The notes: a model not told the origin generated them from the sequence alone. Counted from the first letter of the stretch, positions 25,934 through 35,321 are shown. The stretch is DNA of 64,000 nucleotides from Candidatus Protochlamydia naegleriophila (GCF_001499655.1 NZ_LN879502.1:1364001-1428000); one strand, 5' to 3'. Numbers and translations: made by a program.

Positions 25934-28900
25934 ATGACAATTCGCTACCTTGCAACTCTCGACGCTCTTCGCAATGAATTAGTTCATCCCCATTACACTA
26001 AAAACGTATCAGAGCAGCTAGAAGATGAAAGCTACAAGGGTCAGTCTTACGTTAAACTGGGTGAAATTAATCTCAAACACGGAATTATTTGGCGAATTGG
26101 CCAAGTGATTCAAGCCATTGCGGCAACAATTTTTTCCGTTACGATCTTTCCTTTGTTTTTTAGAAGTTATCATTGTTTTGTAATGCATGCTTGGAAGCAG
26201 ATTTCAGGATTAGAAATCATTAGTATCTATGTTTTGAAATCTTTATCAGTTCAATTGGTTCACGCTGGAAGCTTCGCTTATGAGCAAGGACGAGTAGAAG
26301 AAGCTTTGAGTGATATGAACCTTGCGCTGAAAGTAGATCCTAGTTGTGCTTATGCCCTGCAAGAGAGGGGCGCGTTGCATCGCAGGCAAAATCGAATCGA
26401 AGAGGCATTACATGATTTTAATGGAGCTCTACGCTTAGAACCGGGCTCAATCTTTGCACGCAAAGGAAGAGGAGACGTTTTTTACCAGCAAGGGAGGCTG
26501 GATGAAGCTTTATCTGATTTCAATGACGTTCTGGAGGTTGATCCTCATTCAATTCAAACTTTAGAGTCTCGTGGATATATTTATTTGCAGTTGAACAGCC
26601 TGGATGATGGCTTGGATGACTTAAATTATGTTTTGAGCATCAACCCGCAATCAATTTCAGCCTTGCAAGCACGCGCAGAAATATACTTCAAGAAGGGGCT
26701 TTTTGGAGCGGCGTTGCAGGACCTGGATCTTGCTTTGAGTGTGGATCCTCATGCAATGCGCGCTTTGGAGATACGTGCAGAGGTCTTTCGCCTCCAGGGA
26801 TTCATAGATGCATCCTTAAGCGATCTCAATCTATTCTTGACATTGAAACCCGAATCTGTTCAAGCCTTGATTGCTAGAGGAGATGTCTTTTTCTTAAAAG
26901 GCGATCTAGACAGTTCTTTGCGGGACCTCAATCGCGCCTTGGAACTGCAGCCAAACTCAGCTGATGCATTAAAAAAGAGGGGCGCTGTTTATGTACAGAG
27001 GCAAGAGCCTTATCTAGCAATACCGGATCTTACTCGCTTGTTGGATTTAAATCCCCCTTCAATACAGACTTTACAGCTGCGAGCAAAGGCTTATTGCATG
27101 CAGGAACAGCATCGAGAGGCTTTGCTAGATCTCGATCAAGCTCTGCATTTAGATCCGAACTGCATTTCTGCTCTGAGAATGCGGGAGGAAATATATCGCT
27201 GGCATGAGAGGTTGGATGATTCTTTACAAGACCTCACCCGCATTTTGAATGTAGAGCCGCATTCGGTGACTGATTTACGAACTCGAATTGGCGTTTACCA
27301 TCGCCAAGAAAAGTTTGACGAGGCATTGAACGATCTCAACCATCTTTTGGAGTTGGTACCTGGCTCTATCAACGATTTAGCCTGTCGTGCGAGGGTTTAT
27401 TACCAACTCGGAAGATTAGACAATGCTTTACTAGATCTCAATCTTGTTTTAAATGAAAACCCCTACCATCTAAAAGCCTTGCTTCTTCGCGGTGAACTTT
27501 ACCTTTCGTTGGGAGAGTTTGATAGAGCTAAGCCGGATTTAAATGGGGTCTTGGTAGCGATGCCAAATAACTGGTGTGCTTTAGAGCTTAAGGGGGAGCT
27601 TTATCGCCAGCAAGGCAAGTTCGATAAGGCCTTGATTGCTCTCAATCAAGCTTTACAGATTAAGCCAAATTCTATTTATGCCTTACATGTTCGCGGAGAG
27701 GTATATCTGTTAGAGGAAAAATGGAATAAAGCCTTACGCGATTTTAATTCTGTTTTGGAGTTGAATCCCCACTCATCGAGAGGCTATGAAGCGAGAGGGG
27801 AAATTTATTATCGACAAGGATTTTATGAAGAGGCGCTGGACGATCTCACCCAGGCCTTAGAGTTAGATCCTCATTCAACCACAGCTCTTGAAATGCGAGG
27901 GGAGGTTTATTCTAGGCAGCGCAGATTTACCCAAGCCCTAGCTGATCTGAACCGAGCTTTGGCGCTAGAGCATGGCTTGGTTAATGCTTGGCGCATTCGA
28001 GCTGAAATCTATTGCGTGCAAAATGAGTATGAGCAGGCTTTAAGAGATATTAATTGCTCCTTAGGGTTGGAATCCGATTCAGCGAACGCTCTGTGGACCC
28101 GAGCGATGATTTATTTCAGACAGGGGCGATTGGAAGAGGCCTTGCAAGATCTCGATCGGGCAGAAGAGTTCGATCCCCATTCGGTTGAAATCCTGCGCAT
28201 TAGGGCTGAAATTTACAATGAGCAGGGAGATATTGGTAAGGCATTAGAGGATCTTAACCACGCCTTGGATCTAGCACCAGACTGGACCGATCTTTTGCGC
28301 ATGCGAAGTGAAGTCTATTACGCCCAAGATTTATTCAATGAGGCATTGAGGGATCTTGATCGGATTTTAGAGTTAGAGCCGCATTCTGTTTCGGCTTTAT
28401 GCAAACGAGGCGAGGTTTATTGCCGGCTAGGTTGTTTTAAGGAGGCTTTCTTTGATCTCAACTGCGCATTGGAATTAAAACCCAGTTCGGCTGCAGCTTT
28501 ACGCGGCCGGGCAGAGATTTACACAATGCAAAATGATTTTAACGAAGCTTTACGGGATGTCAATCGTGCTCTAGAATTAAATTCTGAAATGGCCGATGCT
28601 TGGCGTCTTCTTGGAGAAATTCATTACAAACAAAATAATTTTGATGAAGCTTTAAATAAACTTAACCTGGCTTTAAGCTTAGATCCTAAAGCCTTTAGAT
28701 CATGGGGTGTGCGTGGAGAGATTTATTATCGACAAGGTCACTTAAATGAAGCTTTGTTGGATTTTAATCACGCTTTGACATTAGCGCCTCAATCCATTTC
28801 AGTGTTGCAATTGCGCAGCGAAGTCTTTTTTCATATGCGAAGATTTGACGATGCATTACTGGATATGAATAGGCTCTTGAAGCGCGTGCCAAATTTGACT

Positions 28901-29182
28901 CATACAAGGTTGAGGCGAGGAGAAATTTATTGGCGTAAAGGGAAGCTAAAAAGAGCGTTATACGATCTCAATCATGCTTTGGCGTCAGCACCTGGCTCGA
29001 CTTACGCTCTCCAAATTCGCGGAGATATCTATCGCCGTCAAGGGTGCTTTCACAAGGCTTTGCAAGACCTTAATCAAGCCTTAGAGCTGGATCCCAATCT
29101 GGCTTTTGCCCTTGAAATCAAAAAGAAGATCCAGGCAAGTCAAGAAAGTGGATGTGAAGCGAGCCAGGTCATGCAGGCTTAA
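25934..29182 (+). CDS. Giant tetratricopeptide-repeat protein
   Basis: The 1082-residue protein has an N-terminal domain (1-110) with a hydrophobic helix (IIWRIGQVIQAIAATIFSVTIFPLFF). After that come roughly 28 consecutive 34-residue TPR units to the end. Typical units read GRLDEALSDFNDVLEVDPHS, with the W/L-G-Y-A-F-A-P positions kept loosely. It should form a long superhelix for protein binding, possibly anchored in a membrane by the N-terminal helix. Such repeat proteins are abundant in amoeba-associated chlamydiae and are suspected to contact host proteins. That link is general knowledge plus inference. Two related genes in this window are truncated or dead. Confidence 0.9.
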   Translation: MTIRYLATLDALRNELVHPHYTKNVSEQLEDESYKGQSYVKLGEINLKHGIIWRIGQVIQAIAATIFSVTIFPLFFRSYHCFVMHAWKQISGLEIISIYVLKSLSVQLVHAGSFAYEQGRVEEALSDMNLALKVDPSCAYALQERGALHRRQNRIEEALHDFNGALRLEPGSIFARKGRGDVFYQQGRLDEALSDFNDVLEVDPHSIQTLESRGYIYLQLNSLDDGLDDLNYVLSINPQSISALQARAEIYFKKGLFGAALQDLDLALSVDPHAMRALEIRAEVFRLQGFIDASLSDLNLFLTLKPESVQALIARGDVFFLKGDLDSSLRDLNRALELQPNSADALKKRGAVYVQRQEPYLAIPDLTRLLDLNPPSIQTLQLRAKAYCMQEQHREALLDLDQALHLDPNCISALRMREEIYRWHERLDDSLQDLTRILNVEPHSVTDLRTRIGVYHRQEKFDEALNDLNHLLELVPGSINDLACRARVYYQLGRLDNALLDLNLVLNENPYHLKALLLRGELYLSLGEFDRAKPDLNGVLVAMPNNWCALELKGELYRQQGKFDKALIALNQALQIKPNSIYALHVRGEVYLLEEKWNKALRDFNSVLELNPHSSRGYEARGEIYYRQGFYEEALDDLTQALELDPHSTTALEMRGEVYSRQRRFTQALADLNRALALEHGLVNAWRIRAEIYCVQNEYEQALRDINCSLGLESDSANALWTRAMIYFRQGRLEEALQDLDRAEEFDPHSVEILRIRAEIYNEQGDIGKALEDLNHALDLAPDWTDLLRMRSEVYYAQDLFNEALRDLDRILELEPHSVSALCKRGEVYCRLGCFKEAFFDLNCALELKPSSAAALRGRAEIYTMQNDFNEALRDVNRALELNSEMADAWRLLGEIHYKQNNFDEALNKLNLALSLDPKAFRSWGVRGEIYYRQGHLNEALLDFNHALTLAPQSISVLQLRSEVFFHMRRFDDALLDMNRLLKRVPNLTHTRLRRGEIYWRKGKLKRALYDLNHALASAPGSTYALQIRGDIYRRQGCFHKALQDLNQALELDPNLAFALEIKKKIQASQESGCEASQVMQA

Positions 29183-29221
29183 GATATTTGAATGATTTAT
29201 ACTTGAATAAGGGGGTTCTGT

Positions 29222-29926
29222 ATGCCATCTGATCCATCTTTTGCTCTTGGACTGGAGCGTATTCGTCAAGCTGTAAACGAGGCTCGTTTATTGCTGCAGG
29301 AATCAATCATCCATAATCCTTTAAAAGTGATGAAGGGGTATGAAATCTTTGCCGCAAAATTATTGAGCGTTTATGTCCAAGGAGAAGGAATGATAGAGCC
29401 AGATATTCAACGCATTTTGCAGGCGGCACTTTTTGCCATTAAAAAGCACCGCCTACAAACACGTCAGGATGCAGAGCTAACGGCTTATATCATTCATCCA
29501 ATTGGTGTTGCCCAACTATTATTGTCTATCGGGCGTGTTAGAGATCCCGATTTGATCATCGCTGCCTTATTACATGATACTGTTGAGGATACACAAACGA
29601 CCTATGAAGAGATTACCCAGCAATTTGGCTCAAGAGTCGCAGGATTTTTCGAAGAAGTGACAGATGATAAAAGCCTGCCCAAATTGGAGCGCAAACGCTT
29701 GCAAATCGAAGATGCCCCTGATAAATCGGCAGGGGCGGCTCAAATTAAGCTGGCTGATAAGCTTTACAACTTAACGGATCTTACGATCCATCCTCCAATG
29801 GATTGGAGTCGAGAGCGTATCCAAGACTATTTTAAATGGGCTGGACAAGTTGTGGACCGCTTGCCTTGGGTCAACGCACCCCTTAAACAAGCGATCGACT
29901 TGGTTATGAAAGAAAAGCTGGGCTAA
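29222..29926 (+). CDS. MESH1-like HD hydrolase (ppGpp/NADPH phosphohydrolase family)
   Basis: The protein has 234 residues. From about residue 66 it aligns block by block with animal MESH1 (HDDC3): AALFAIKKHRLQTRQD, YIIHPIGVAQLL, ALLHDTVEDT, EEVTDDKSLPKLERKRLQIE, IKLADKLYNL. The metal ligands His92, His118, Asp119 and Asp179 and nearby Asn183 are present. MESH1 proteins hydrolyse ppGpp, and human MESH1 also dephosphorylates NADPH. There is no synthetase domain. The ~60-residue N-terminal extension is unusual. The start is supported by an AAGGGGG ribosome-binding site. Confidence 0.9.
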   Translation: MPSDPSFALGLERIRQAVNEARLLLQESIIHNPLKVMKGYEIFAAKLLSVYVQGEGMIEPDIQRILQAALFAIKKHRLQTRQDAELTAYIIHPIGVAQLLLSIGRVRDPDLIIAALLHDTVEDTQTTYEEITQQFGSRVAGFFEEVTDDKSLPKLERKRLQIEDAPDKSAGAAQIKLADKLYNLTDLTIHPPMDWSRERIQDYFKWAGQVVDRLPWVNAPLKQAIDLVMKEKLG

Positions 29927-29987
29927 ATTCGATGAATCGGAAGCCATGCGGATAAGAGTTAAAAAAAAGCAATCGATTGATAGCCGC

Positions 29988-30263
29988 TTAAGATTTATTC
30001 TTCTGTTCTTTTAGAAAGTCTTTAACAACTTGAACCTTATCTCCTTGTAGCTCAATTTGATTCGATTTGATAGAGCCCCCGCAGCCAAGTCTTTGTTTGA
30101 GAGTAGAGCAGAGTTGTTTAAGTTCTTCTGGAGTTAAGGGAAGGTTTAAGAGGACCGTTACAATGGATGAACCTCTCTTTTCTTTGACGACTTTAACCGG
30201 GTGTTTGGGCTTTACAACGGGTTGTGGTTCTGGAATCCATTCTCCACCGATAGTAAAAGGCAT
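29988..30263 (-). CDS. SUI1/YciH-type translation initiation factor-like protein
   Basis: The 91-residue protein has the eIF1/SUI1 fold motif: RGSSIVTVLLNLPLTPEELKQL, LKQRLGCGGSIKSNQIELQG and DKVQVVKDFLKEQ. Bacterial YciH is of this type and may influence start-site fidelity, but its role is poorly defined. It is a monocistronic gene convergent with the MESH1-like gene. Length is normal for YciH without its N-terminal extension. Confidence 0.9.
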   Translation of the reverse strand: MPFTIGGEWIPEPQPVVKPKHPVKVVKEKRGSSIVTVLLNLPLTPEELKQLCSTLKQRLGCGGSIKSNQIELQGDKVQVVKDFLKEQKNKS

Positions 30264-30540
30264 GACAGCATCCTTTGATTGCGGTTATATAAATCTTTAA
30301 AAGGCTTTAGAATAGTGTGAGGGAAAAAATGAGTCAAGGGGGGTGATAAATCTCGAATATTAAGGATAGCTAGGCAAGTAAAATGAAAAAATAATTAAAG
30401 CTAATCAAGTAGAGTCTGAATAAATATCCATGCTGCAACAGTTATACAAGGCAATTTCTTCCCATGGCTTTAAGCTTGAGGGCAGCACGCCCTTAAATCC
30501 TTGTAAATAAAGACGCTCAGAGCTAGACTCGAACCGCACA

Positions 30541-30612
30541 GGGCTTGCTCTCAAGGAGTGTTAAGTCTTCCCCAACTGACGGTTTTCATAGGGTAAGTTG
30601 GGGACAAAGCCC
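30541..30612 (+). other. Candidate structured leader upstream of trmO
   Basis: GGGCTT (30541-30546) pairs with AAGCCC (30607-30612). It encloses TCCCCAACT (30569-30577) pairing exactly with AGTTGGGGA (30596-30604). An outer AGGGC/GCCCT hairpin lies at about 30480-30492. The structure ends 22 bases before the trmO start. I recognise no riboswitch class, and it may be a relic of a structured RNA. The rest of the gap 30264-30634 shows nothing else certain. Confidence 0.3.
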
Positions 30613-30634
30613 AGCGAAAGTAAGCAAGAGAGTT

Positions 30635-31441
30635 ATGGTTGATTACTTAGAGTCATTTACGATTAAACCGATAGGCTACTTTCATGCTAGCCAAACTAAA
30701 AAATATTCGGTTCCAAGACAAGCAACTGTCCTGACAGATTATGATGGGGTGATCAAGTTGAATCCTCACAGCCATTTTGAGCAGGCACTTGAAGGTTTAG
30801 AGGGATTTGACCGTATTTGGATTCTATTTCGCTTTCACTTGCACGGGCATTGGAAGCCAAAGGTTCTGCCTCCGCGAGGAGGGAAAAAGCAGGGAGTCTT
30901 TGCCACTCGTTCGCCTCATAGGCCTAACTTGATTGGCCTTTCGTGTGTCGAATTAAAAAAAATTCAAGGCTTATCCCTCTACGTTGCCAATCACGATTTA
31001 GTGGATGGGACCCCTATTGTGGATATCAAGCCCTATCTCAACTATGCCGATTCTTTTCAATGTGCACATCAGGGATGGTTGGATGAGCTGCCGACGGAGG
31101 AAAACATAACGGTTTATTGGTCGGACCTGGTAGATCGCCAGCTTAGCTATTTGGCTAACGAGTGGAATTGCCAACTCAAAGAAGAGATTGCCATGCGCTT
31201 GAAGACCAGTCATCTCCCTTATGCGAATAATCGGGTCAAATGCATCCAAAACAATCACTACCAATTGGCCTACCAGACTTGGCGAGTTAACTACCTGGTA
31301 GAAGAGGGTAAACTACTTGTACAGTCTCTTTTTAGCGGGTATGATGGTGACACTTTAGCGGGCCGTAAGTCTTCAAAATGGGAGGATGTGGCAATCCATC
31401 AAGCCTTTTGCCTGCAGTTCCCAACCGAAAACACCATATAA
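30635..31441 (+). CDS. trmO: TrmO/TsaA-type tRNA (adenine-N6) methyltransferase
   Basis: The protein of about 268 residues has TsaA (TrmO) family signatures: IKPIGYFHASQTKKYSVPRQ, the central LEGFDRIWILFRFH, then GGKKQGVFATRSPHRPNLIGLS and VDGTPIVDIKPYL. TrmO adds the N6-methyl of m6t6A37 in some threonine tRNAs using SAM. I start it at the ATG at 30635 because homology begins immediately after it. An in-frame start at 30545 would add 30 residues lying in the structured leader. It is probably cotranscribed with the 2Fe-2S gene 25 bases downstream. Confidence 0.9.
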   Translation: MVDYLESFTIKPIGYFHASQTKKYSVPRQATVLTDYDGVIKLNPHSHFEQALEGLEGFDRIWILFRFHLHGHWKPKVLPPRGGKKQGVFATRSPHRPNLIGLSCVELKKIQGLSLYVANHDLVDGTPIVDIKPYLNYADSFQCAHQGWLDELPTEENITVYWSDLVDRQLSYLANEWNCQLKEEIAMRLKTSHLPYANNRVKCIQNNHYQLAYQTWRVNYLVEEGKLLVQSLFSGYDGDTLAGRKSSKWEDVAIHQAFCLQFPTENTI

Positions 31442-31466
31442 AATACCATCCCGATTAGGAGAGATT

Positions 31467-31811
31467 ATGGAGTCAACTTCTCTTTGCGTAGAGCCCATTA
31501 AGCGGCATCTTTTCCTCTGTTGCGATCAAACCAAACCCAAATGTTGCGATTATGAGGCCGGTTTAGTTGCTTGGGAATACTTAAAAAAGCGCTTAAAAGA
31601 GCTGGGGCTGAATGAACAGGCGGGGATTTTCCGCACGAAGGCGAATTGTTTGCGCCTTTGTAAGCAAGGGCCCATTGCCGTGATCTATCCAGACGCTGTT
31701 TGGTATCATTCTTGTCATCCCGCTGTATTAGAAAAAATCATCCAGCAACATCTTATCAATGGTCAACCCGTTGAAGAATTCCGCATCCCTTCTTGCAAAC
31801 ATTCGATTTAA
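31467..31811 (+). CDS. Thioredoxin-like [2Fe-2S] ferredoxin
   Basis: The 114-residue protein starts at an ATG preceded by AGGAGAG. It shows the NuoE-like thin ferredoxin pattern: HLFLCCDQTKPKCC, then TKANCLRLCKQGP and IYPDAVWYHSCHPAV. The cysteines in C...C...NC-x3-C bind a 2Fe-2S cluster in relatives (COG3411 type). The additional adjacent cysteines (CC twice) are unusual. Its redox partner is unknown. It is downstream of trmO in the same direction. Confidence 0.85.
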   Translation: MESTSLCVEPIKRHLFLCCDQTKPKCCDYEAGLVAWEYLKKRLKELGLNEQAGIFRTKANCLRLCKQGPIAVIYPDAVWYHSCHPAVLEKIIQQHLINGQPVEEFRIPSCKHSI

Positions 31812-31864
31812 AGCACAAACGGCTCCACTAAGAGAGCCGCTTGGATGCCATGAATCAGATCCAT

Positions 31865-32875
31865 TTAGCAAGAAGAGTGGGCCGTTTTGAGCCAATAGGT
31901 GATAAGGTCCATGGGCTGAGGATGATTGCTCAATATGTGATTGCCTCCTTCTATTTCCCAGTAATCAACTGCATGTCCTGTGTCGTGTAGCTGCCTGACC
32001 ATTTCATATCCTTCAGCCAAATTAATGCGGGAGTCTGCTGTTCCTTGAACGATCAAGACGGGAAGGCACTTTTTTAAGTGAGAAATAGTCATTAAGGGGG
32101 TGCGCTGCTGAATCCATTCCTCCTCATTTCCGTTCTGCAACCCAAAGTCCTCTTCAAACATCTCTTTCATTTCTGGGCGGTCGAGCATTTGACGGCGAAG
32201 ATCGAGCAAGCCCGATAAGGAAATGACTCTATTGACTCGATTTTGTAGCTCTGGATAACGACTGAGTGTTAAAAACATTTCCATCCCGCCGCGGCTGATT
32301 CCCAAAAAGTCTAGGGAGTGTGTTTGCAATTTAATGAGCAGCTTTTTTTCTAAAGTTGGAATAAATTCGATCAGATTCTTCATGTCATTCACATCGGCAC
32401 CGCCAAATTCATCGCGGCCAGCGTTGATTCCATCCCGCAAGGTCGAAGAAATGACAGCGTAGTGTTGATAGTTGACAAGCCTGTCTGCTGGATTGGGCAG
32501 TCCAAAGTCACGGTTTCCTCCCCGAAATAAGACGAGTAAAGGATAATTTTGTGATTCGGGAGTCAAACTGATGAAGCCTTTAACCATCAATCCATCACTT
32601 GGATACTTAAAGACATATATGTGCCTTTGATTCGCTCGAATCGCCTCTTTCACGTTATTTGGAGTCGTAGGCTCGGCTAATACAGATTCGGTAATGTCTT
32701 TAATGTGTTCATTTTCATTCATATCGTAGTAGCGTGCGATCATAGCCGAATAAGCGGCAATGCGCTGATTGTCTTTTTCCAAGGGCGCTGCATGAACCGG
32801 ACTTTGGTCTGCGTTCAAATAAAGCCCACTCATGCAGATTAAAAATGAGTAAAATAGAAAATGATAGCGGATCAT
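31865..32875 (-). CDS. Secreted alpha/beta hydrolase (prolyl-oligopeptidase-like)
   Basis: This protein of about 336 residues begins with a signal peptide (MIRYHFLFYSFLICMSGLYLNA). The ATG at 32875 fits a GAGG ribosome-binding site at good spacing. It carries the alpha/beta-hydrolase triad: GISRGG nucleophile elbow, Asp in VQGTADSRI and His in EGGNHILS. The layout is that of the S9 / dienelactone-hydrolase-like group. A peptidase or esterase acting in the periplasm or outside the cell is likely. The substrate is unknown. It stands alone, convergent with the 2Fe-2S gene. Confidence 0.85.
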   Translation of the reverse strand: MIRYHFLFYSFLICMSGLYLNADQSPVHAAPLEKDNQRIAAYSAMIARYYDMNENEHIKDITESVLAEPTTPNNVKEAIRANQRHIYVFKYPSDGLMVKGFISLTPESQNYPLLVLFRGGNRDFGLPNPADRLVNYQHYAVISSTLRDGINAGRDEFGGADVNDMKNLIEFIPTLEKKLLIKLQTHSLDFLGISRGGMEMFLTLSRYPELQNRVNRVISLSGLLDLRRQMLDRPEMKEMFEEDFGLQNGNEEEWIQQRTPLMTISHLKKCLPVLIVQGTADSRINLAEGYEMVRQLHDTGHAVDYWEIEGGNHILSNHPQPMDLITYWLKTAHSSC

Positions 32876-33033
32876 TGTCATCCTCTTTTTTGTTTGCACG
32901 ACTAATAAGAGCATGAACTATGCCATGTGGGACAGTCTGTTTAATCGATTGGATTGGCCGATCAATAATGAGATGTTTATGATTGCTTGGTGAGAGAGCA
33001 TAGGATTAAAAATCAGACGTTTAAGATCCAGGT

Positions 33034-34224
33034 TTAAAGCAAGAGCCAGGTTGATATGCCGAGGTAAACTGCGGTAGTCATGATATCAGTCATCATGAGA
33101 ACGACCGGACCGGCGGCGATTTTTGGGTCGAGGGAGAGATGATGAAGGACGAGAGGGAAAAGGGTTCCAAAGGAAGCAGCGAGACACATGGAAAGGAAGA
33201 TACTCGTGGCTATGCTGATGGCTGCAAGATCGGGATACCAATTTTGGTCGTAATTGAACGTGTAGTACAATATTAGTAAGAGCCCGCATGTCAATCCCAA
33301 AAACATGGACACCCACCATTCCCGGGCAATCCGTCTCAGAGTGTCTTTCCAGGAAATTCTTCCATGGTGCAAAAACTGCAGACTAATGGTCATCGATTGC
33401 ATCGAAATAGACTCAGATAAGGTTAGAACCAGGGGGATGAACAATGCCAGAAGCACAAATTTGGCTAAGGTTAGCTGAAAAAAAGCGGCAATAGCTGCGC
33501 AGGCTAGCCCTGCAAATAAGTTTCCAAGTAGCCATGGAAGGCGATAGCGGTATTCAGTCCATTTGGAATTCAATTTGTTTTTTTCAATCGAAAATCCGAT
33601 GAGTTGAAAAATGTCTTGAATTTCTTTCATGGGACGCTTTTTATAACGTTTCATAAAATGAATATCTGCGGGCGCGATTTCAAATACCCCCAATAACCGA
33701 TATTCGTCATCGACAATTGGGACCGACAGGTATTGATGTTCAGTTAAAATCTTAAGGGCATGTTCTACAGAAGCACCCTCATATAAGGTGATGATGTCTT
33801 CATCGACAATTTCTATTAATTGTTTCTCAGGTGAGGTGCTTAAAATATCTCTTGTTGGAATAACACCATACAATCTGTTATAGTCGTCGACGGCATAAAA
33901 GTAATAAATATCATGCCTGATTTTCTTAGTGCGCAGAATGAGCAAAAGTTCTGCGATCGTTGTATTAATGTGAAAAACTGTCTCGGCTTCGCTACAATAG
34001 TTTTTAATGGGCGCCTGTAATTCGGCTGCACTTAGAGGATAGTTGATATCAAACGACATGCTATACTTTTGGCTAAATGATTCTTTTCCCCAAACTAACG
34101 ATAATAGGTCTTTTGAGCAATCGAAGCTTGAGCAATGACAGGATGTCAATTCGCAAGCGGCTATTGTCCAATCCTTTTCATCTCTTAAGTGCGAAATCAT
34201 TGGCTTAAATAGGGTAATATTCAT
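33034..34224 (-). CDS. MgtE-like magnesium channel/transporter with CBS pair, atypical N-terminus
   Basis: The 396-residue protein has a CBS domain pair at about residues 85-200 (YAVDDYNRLYGVIPTRDIL and VPIVDDEYRLLGVFEI), then an MgtE membrane domain of five TMs. That domain includes LVLTLSESISMQSMTI and the conserved DPKIAAGPVVLMMTDIMTT. The canonical ~130-residue MgtE N-domain, a Mg sensor, is missing. It is replaced by an unrelated 80-residue stretch rich in Cys. It probably conducts Mg2+ or another divalent ion, but gating may differ. It is divergent from the Fic gene, with only 50 bases between starts. Confidence 0.88.
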   Translation of the reverse strand: MNITLFKPMISHLRDEKDWTIAACELTSCHCSSFDCSKDLLSLVWGKESFSQKYSMSFDINYPLSAAELQAPIKNYCSEAETVFHINTTIAELLLILRTKKIRHDIYYFYAVDDYNRLYGVIPTRDILSTSPEKQLIEIVDEDIITLYEGASVEHALKILTEHQYLSVPIVDDEYRLLGVFEIAPADIHFMKRYKKRPMKEIQDIFQLIGFSIEKNKLNSKWTEYRYRLPWLLGNLFAGLACAAIAAFFQLTLAKFVLLALFIPLVLTLSESISMQSMTISLQFLHHGRISWKDTLRRIAREWWVSMFLGLTCGLLLILYYTFNYDQNWYPDLAAISIATSIFLSMCLAASFGTLFPLVLHHLSLDPKIAAGPVVLMMTDIMTTAVYLGISTWLLL

Positions 34225-34274
34225 TATAAATCAGGTAAAAATTACAATCAATTACCCTGTTTAGAAGAATAAGC

Positions 34275-35321
34275 ATGCATTCATTAACTCTTGACTATTT
34301 AAATGTGCTCCGCTTTTCGGAAGAACACATGTCGACGCTTCGTTTACTCGGTGAGTATCGCGGCAAACAGGCCCTGTATTTTAAGCAATCGCCGGAAATA
34401 TTAAAAAATCTTCAGCAAGTGGCAGTTATTGAATCGAGTGAGTCGTCTAATCGTTTAGAAGGTATTACAGCACCCCATAACCGGATTGCTGATTTGGTTA
34501 TTAAAAATAGCGCTCCGATCGATCGCTCGGAGCAAGAAATTGCTGGCTATCGTGACGCCTTGAATCTCATTCATCAGTCGGGCCAGCACATGTCCTTTTC
34601 GAGTAATATTATTCTGCAATTGCACAGCTGGCTTTACCGCTATCAACCACATGAAGGGGGGCAGTGGAAACGCTCTGACAATCAGATTACTGAAATTTAT
34701 CCTGATGGCTGCAAGAGGGTGCGCTTTACACCAACCAATGCTTTTGAAACACCTCGCGCGATGGAGGCCTTGATTCAACGCTACGAAGCGAGTATTCAAG
34801 GAGCGCAAAAAGAGCCTTTAATTATTTTGCCTTTAACGATACTCGATTTTCTTTGCATTCACCCCTTTAGCGATGGTAACGGCCGTACGGCGCGCCTTTT
34901 GACTCTCTTGCTTCTTTACCATTTTGACTATCAAGTCGGGCGATATATTAGTTTGGAGCGGATTTTTGAGGAGTCGAAGGAGAGCTATTACGATACTTTA
35001 GAAAAAAGCTCCAGGGGATGGCATGAAGGCCAGCATGACATCATGCCTTGGATGACCTATTTTTGGGGTGTACTTCTGCGCGCTTACAGCGAATTTGAGG
35101 CGCGTGTGGGAACTTTAAAAACGGGGCAGGGGAGTAAAAATGCCTATATCAGACAAACAGTTGAAAGAATGATGGGCCCTTTTGCAATCTCGGATATCGA
35201 AAGGGTATGCCCGGCGGTTAGTCGTGACACCATACGCCTCGTTCTCAGGCAATTGCGCGATGAGGGAATCATCATCCCTCAAGGCAAAGGGCGTGGAGCC
35301 AAGTGGCAACTAAAACTCTAA
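34275..35321 (+). CDS. Fic-domain protein (probable AMP-transferase, class II)
   Basis: The 348-residue protein carries the full Fic motif HPFSDGNGRTARL (His196). An N-terminal auto-inhibitory helix motif (SNRLEG, Ser58 to Glu62-Gly63) marks the class II arrangement. A winged-helix-like C-terminal region (residues 295-348, FAISDIERVCPAVSRDTIRLVLRQL) suggests DNA binding or self-association. Fic enzymes transfer AMP or similar groups to proteins, and chlamydiae and other intracellular bacteria use some as effectors. There is no secretion signal I can recognise, so an intracellular regulatory role is also possible. Confidence 0.92.
   Translation: MHSLTLDYLNVLRFSEEHMSTLRLLGEYRGKQALYFKQSPEILKNLQQVAVIESSESSNRLEGITAPHNRIADLVIKNSAPIDRSEQEIAGYRDALNLIHQSGQHMSFSSNIILQLHSWLYRYQPHEGGQWKRSDNQITEIYPDGCKRVRFTPTNAFETPRAMEALIQRYEASIQGAQKEPLIILPLTILDFLCIHPFSDGNGRTARLLTLLLLYHFDYQVGRYISLERIFEESKESYYDTLEKSSRGWHEGQHDIMPWMTYFWGVLLRAYSEFEARVGTLKTGQGSKNAYIRQTVERMMGPFAISDIERVCPAVSRDTIRLVLRQLRDEGIIIPQGKGRGAKWQLKL

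Noticed and set aside
25000-29180. Regularly spaced repeats resembling a CRISPR array
   Set aside because: The ~102-base periodicity is that of 34-residue TPR codons in an open frame. There are no unique spacers or cas genes.
30500-30545. tRNA-like T-loop sequence on the minus strand (GGTTCGAGTC)
   Set aside because: The T-stem does not pair (TGCGG against CTAGC) and no acceptor or anticodon stem can be drawn, so no tRNA gene was called.
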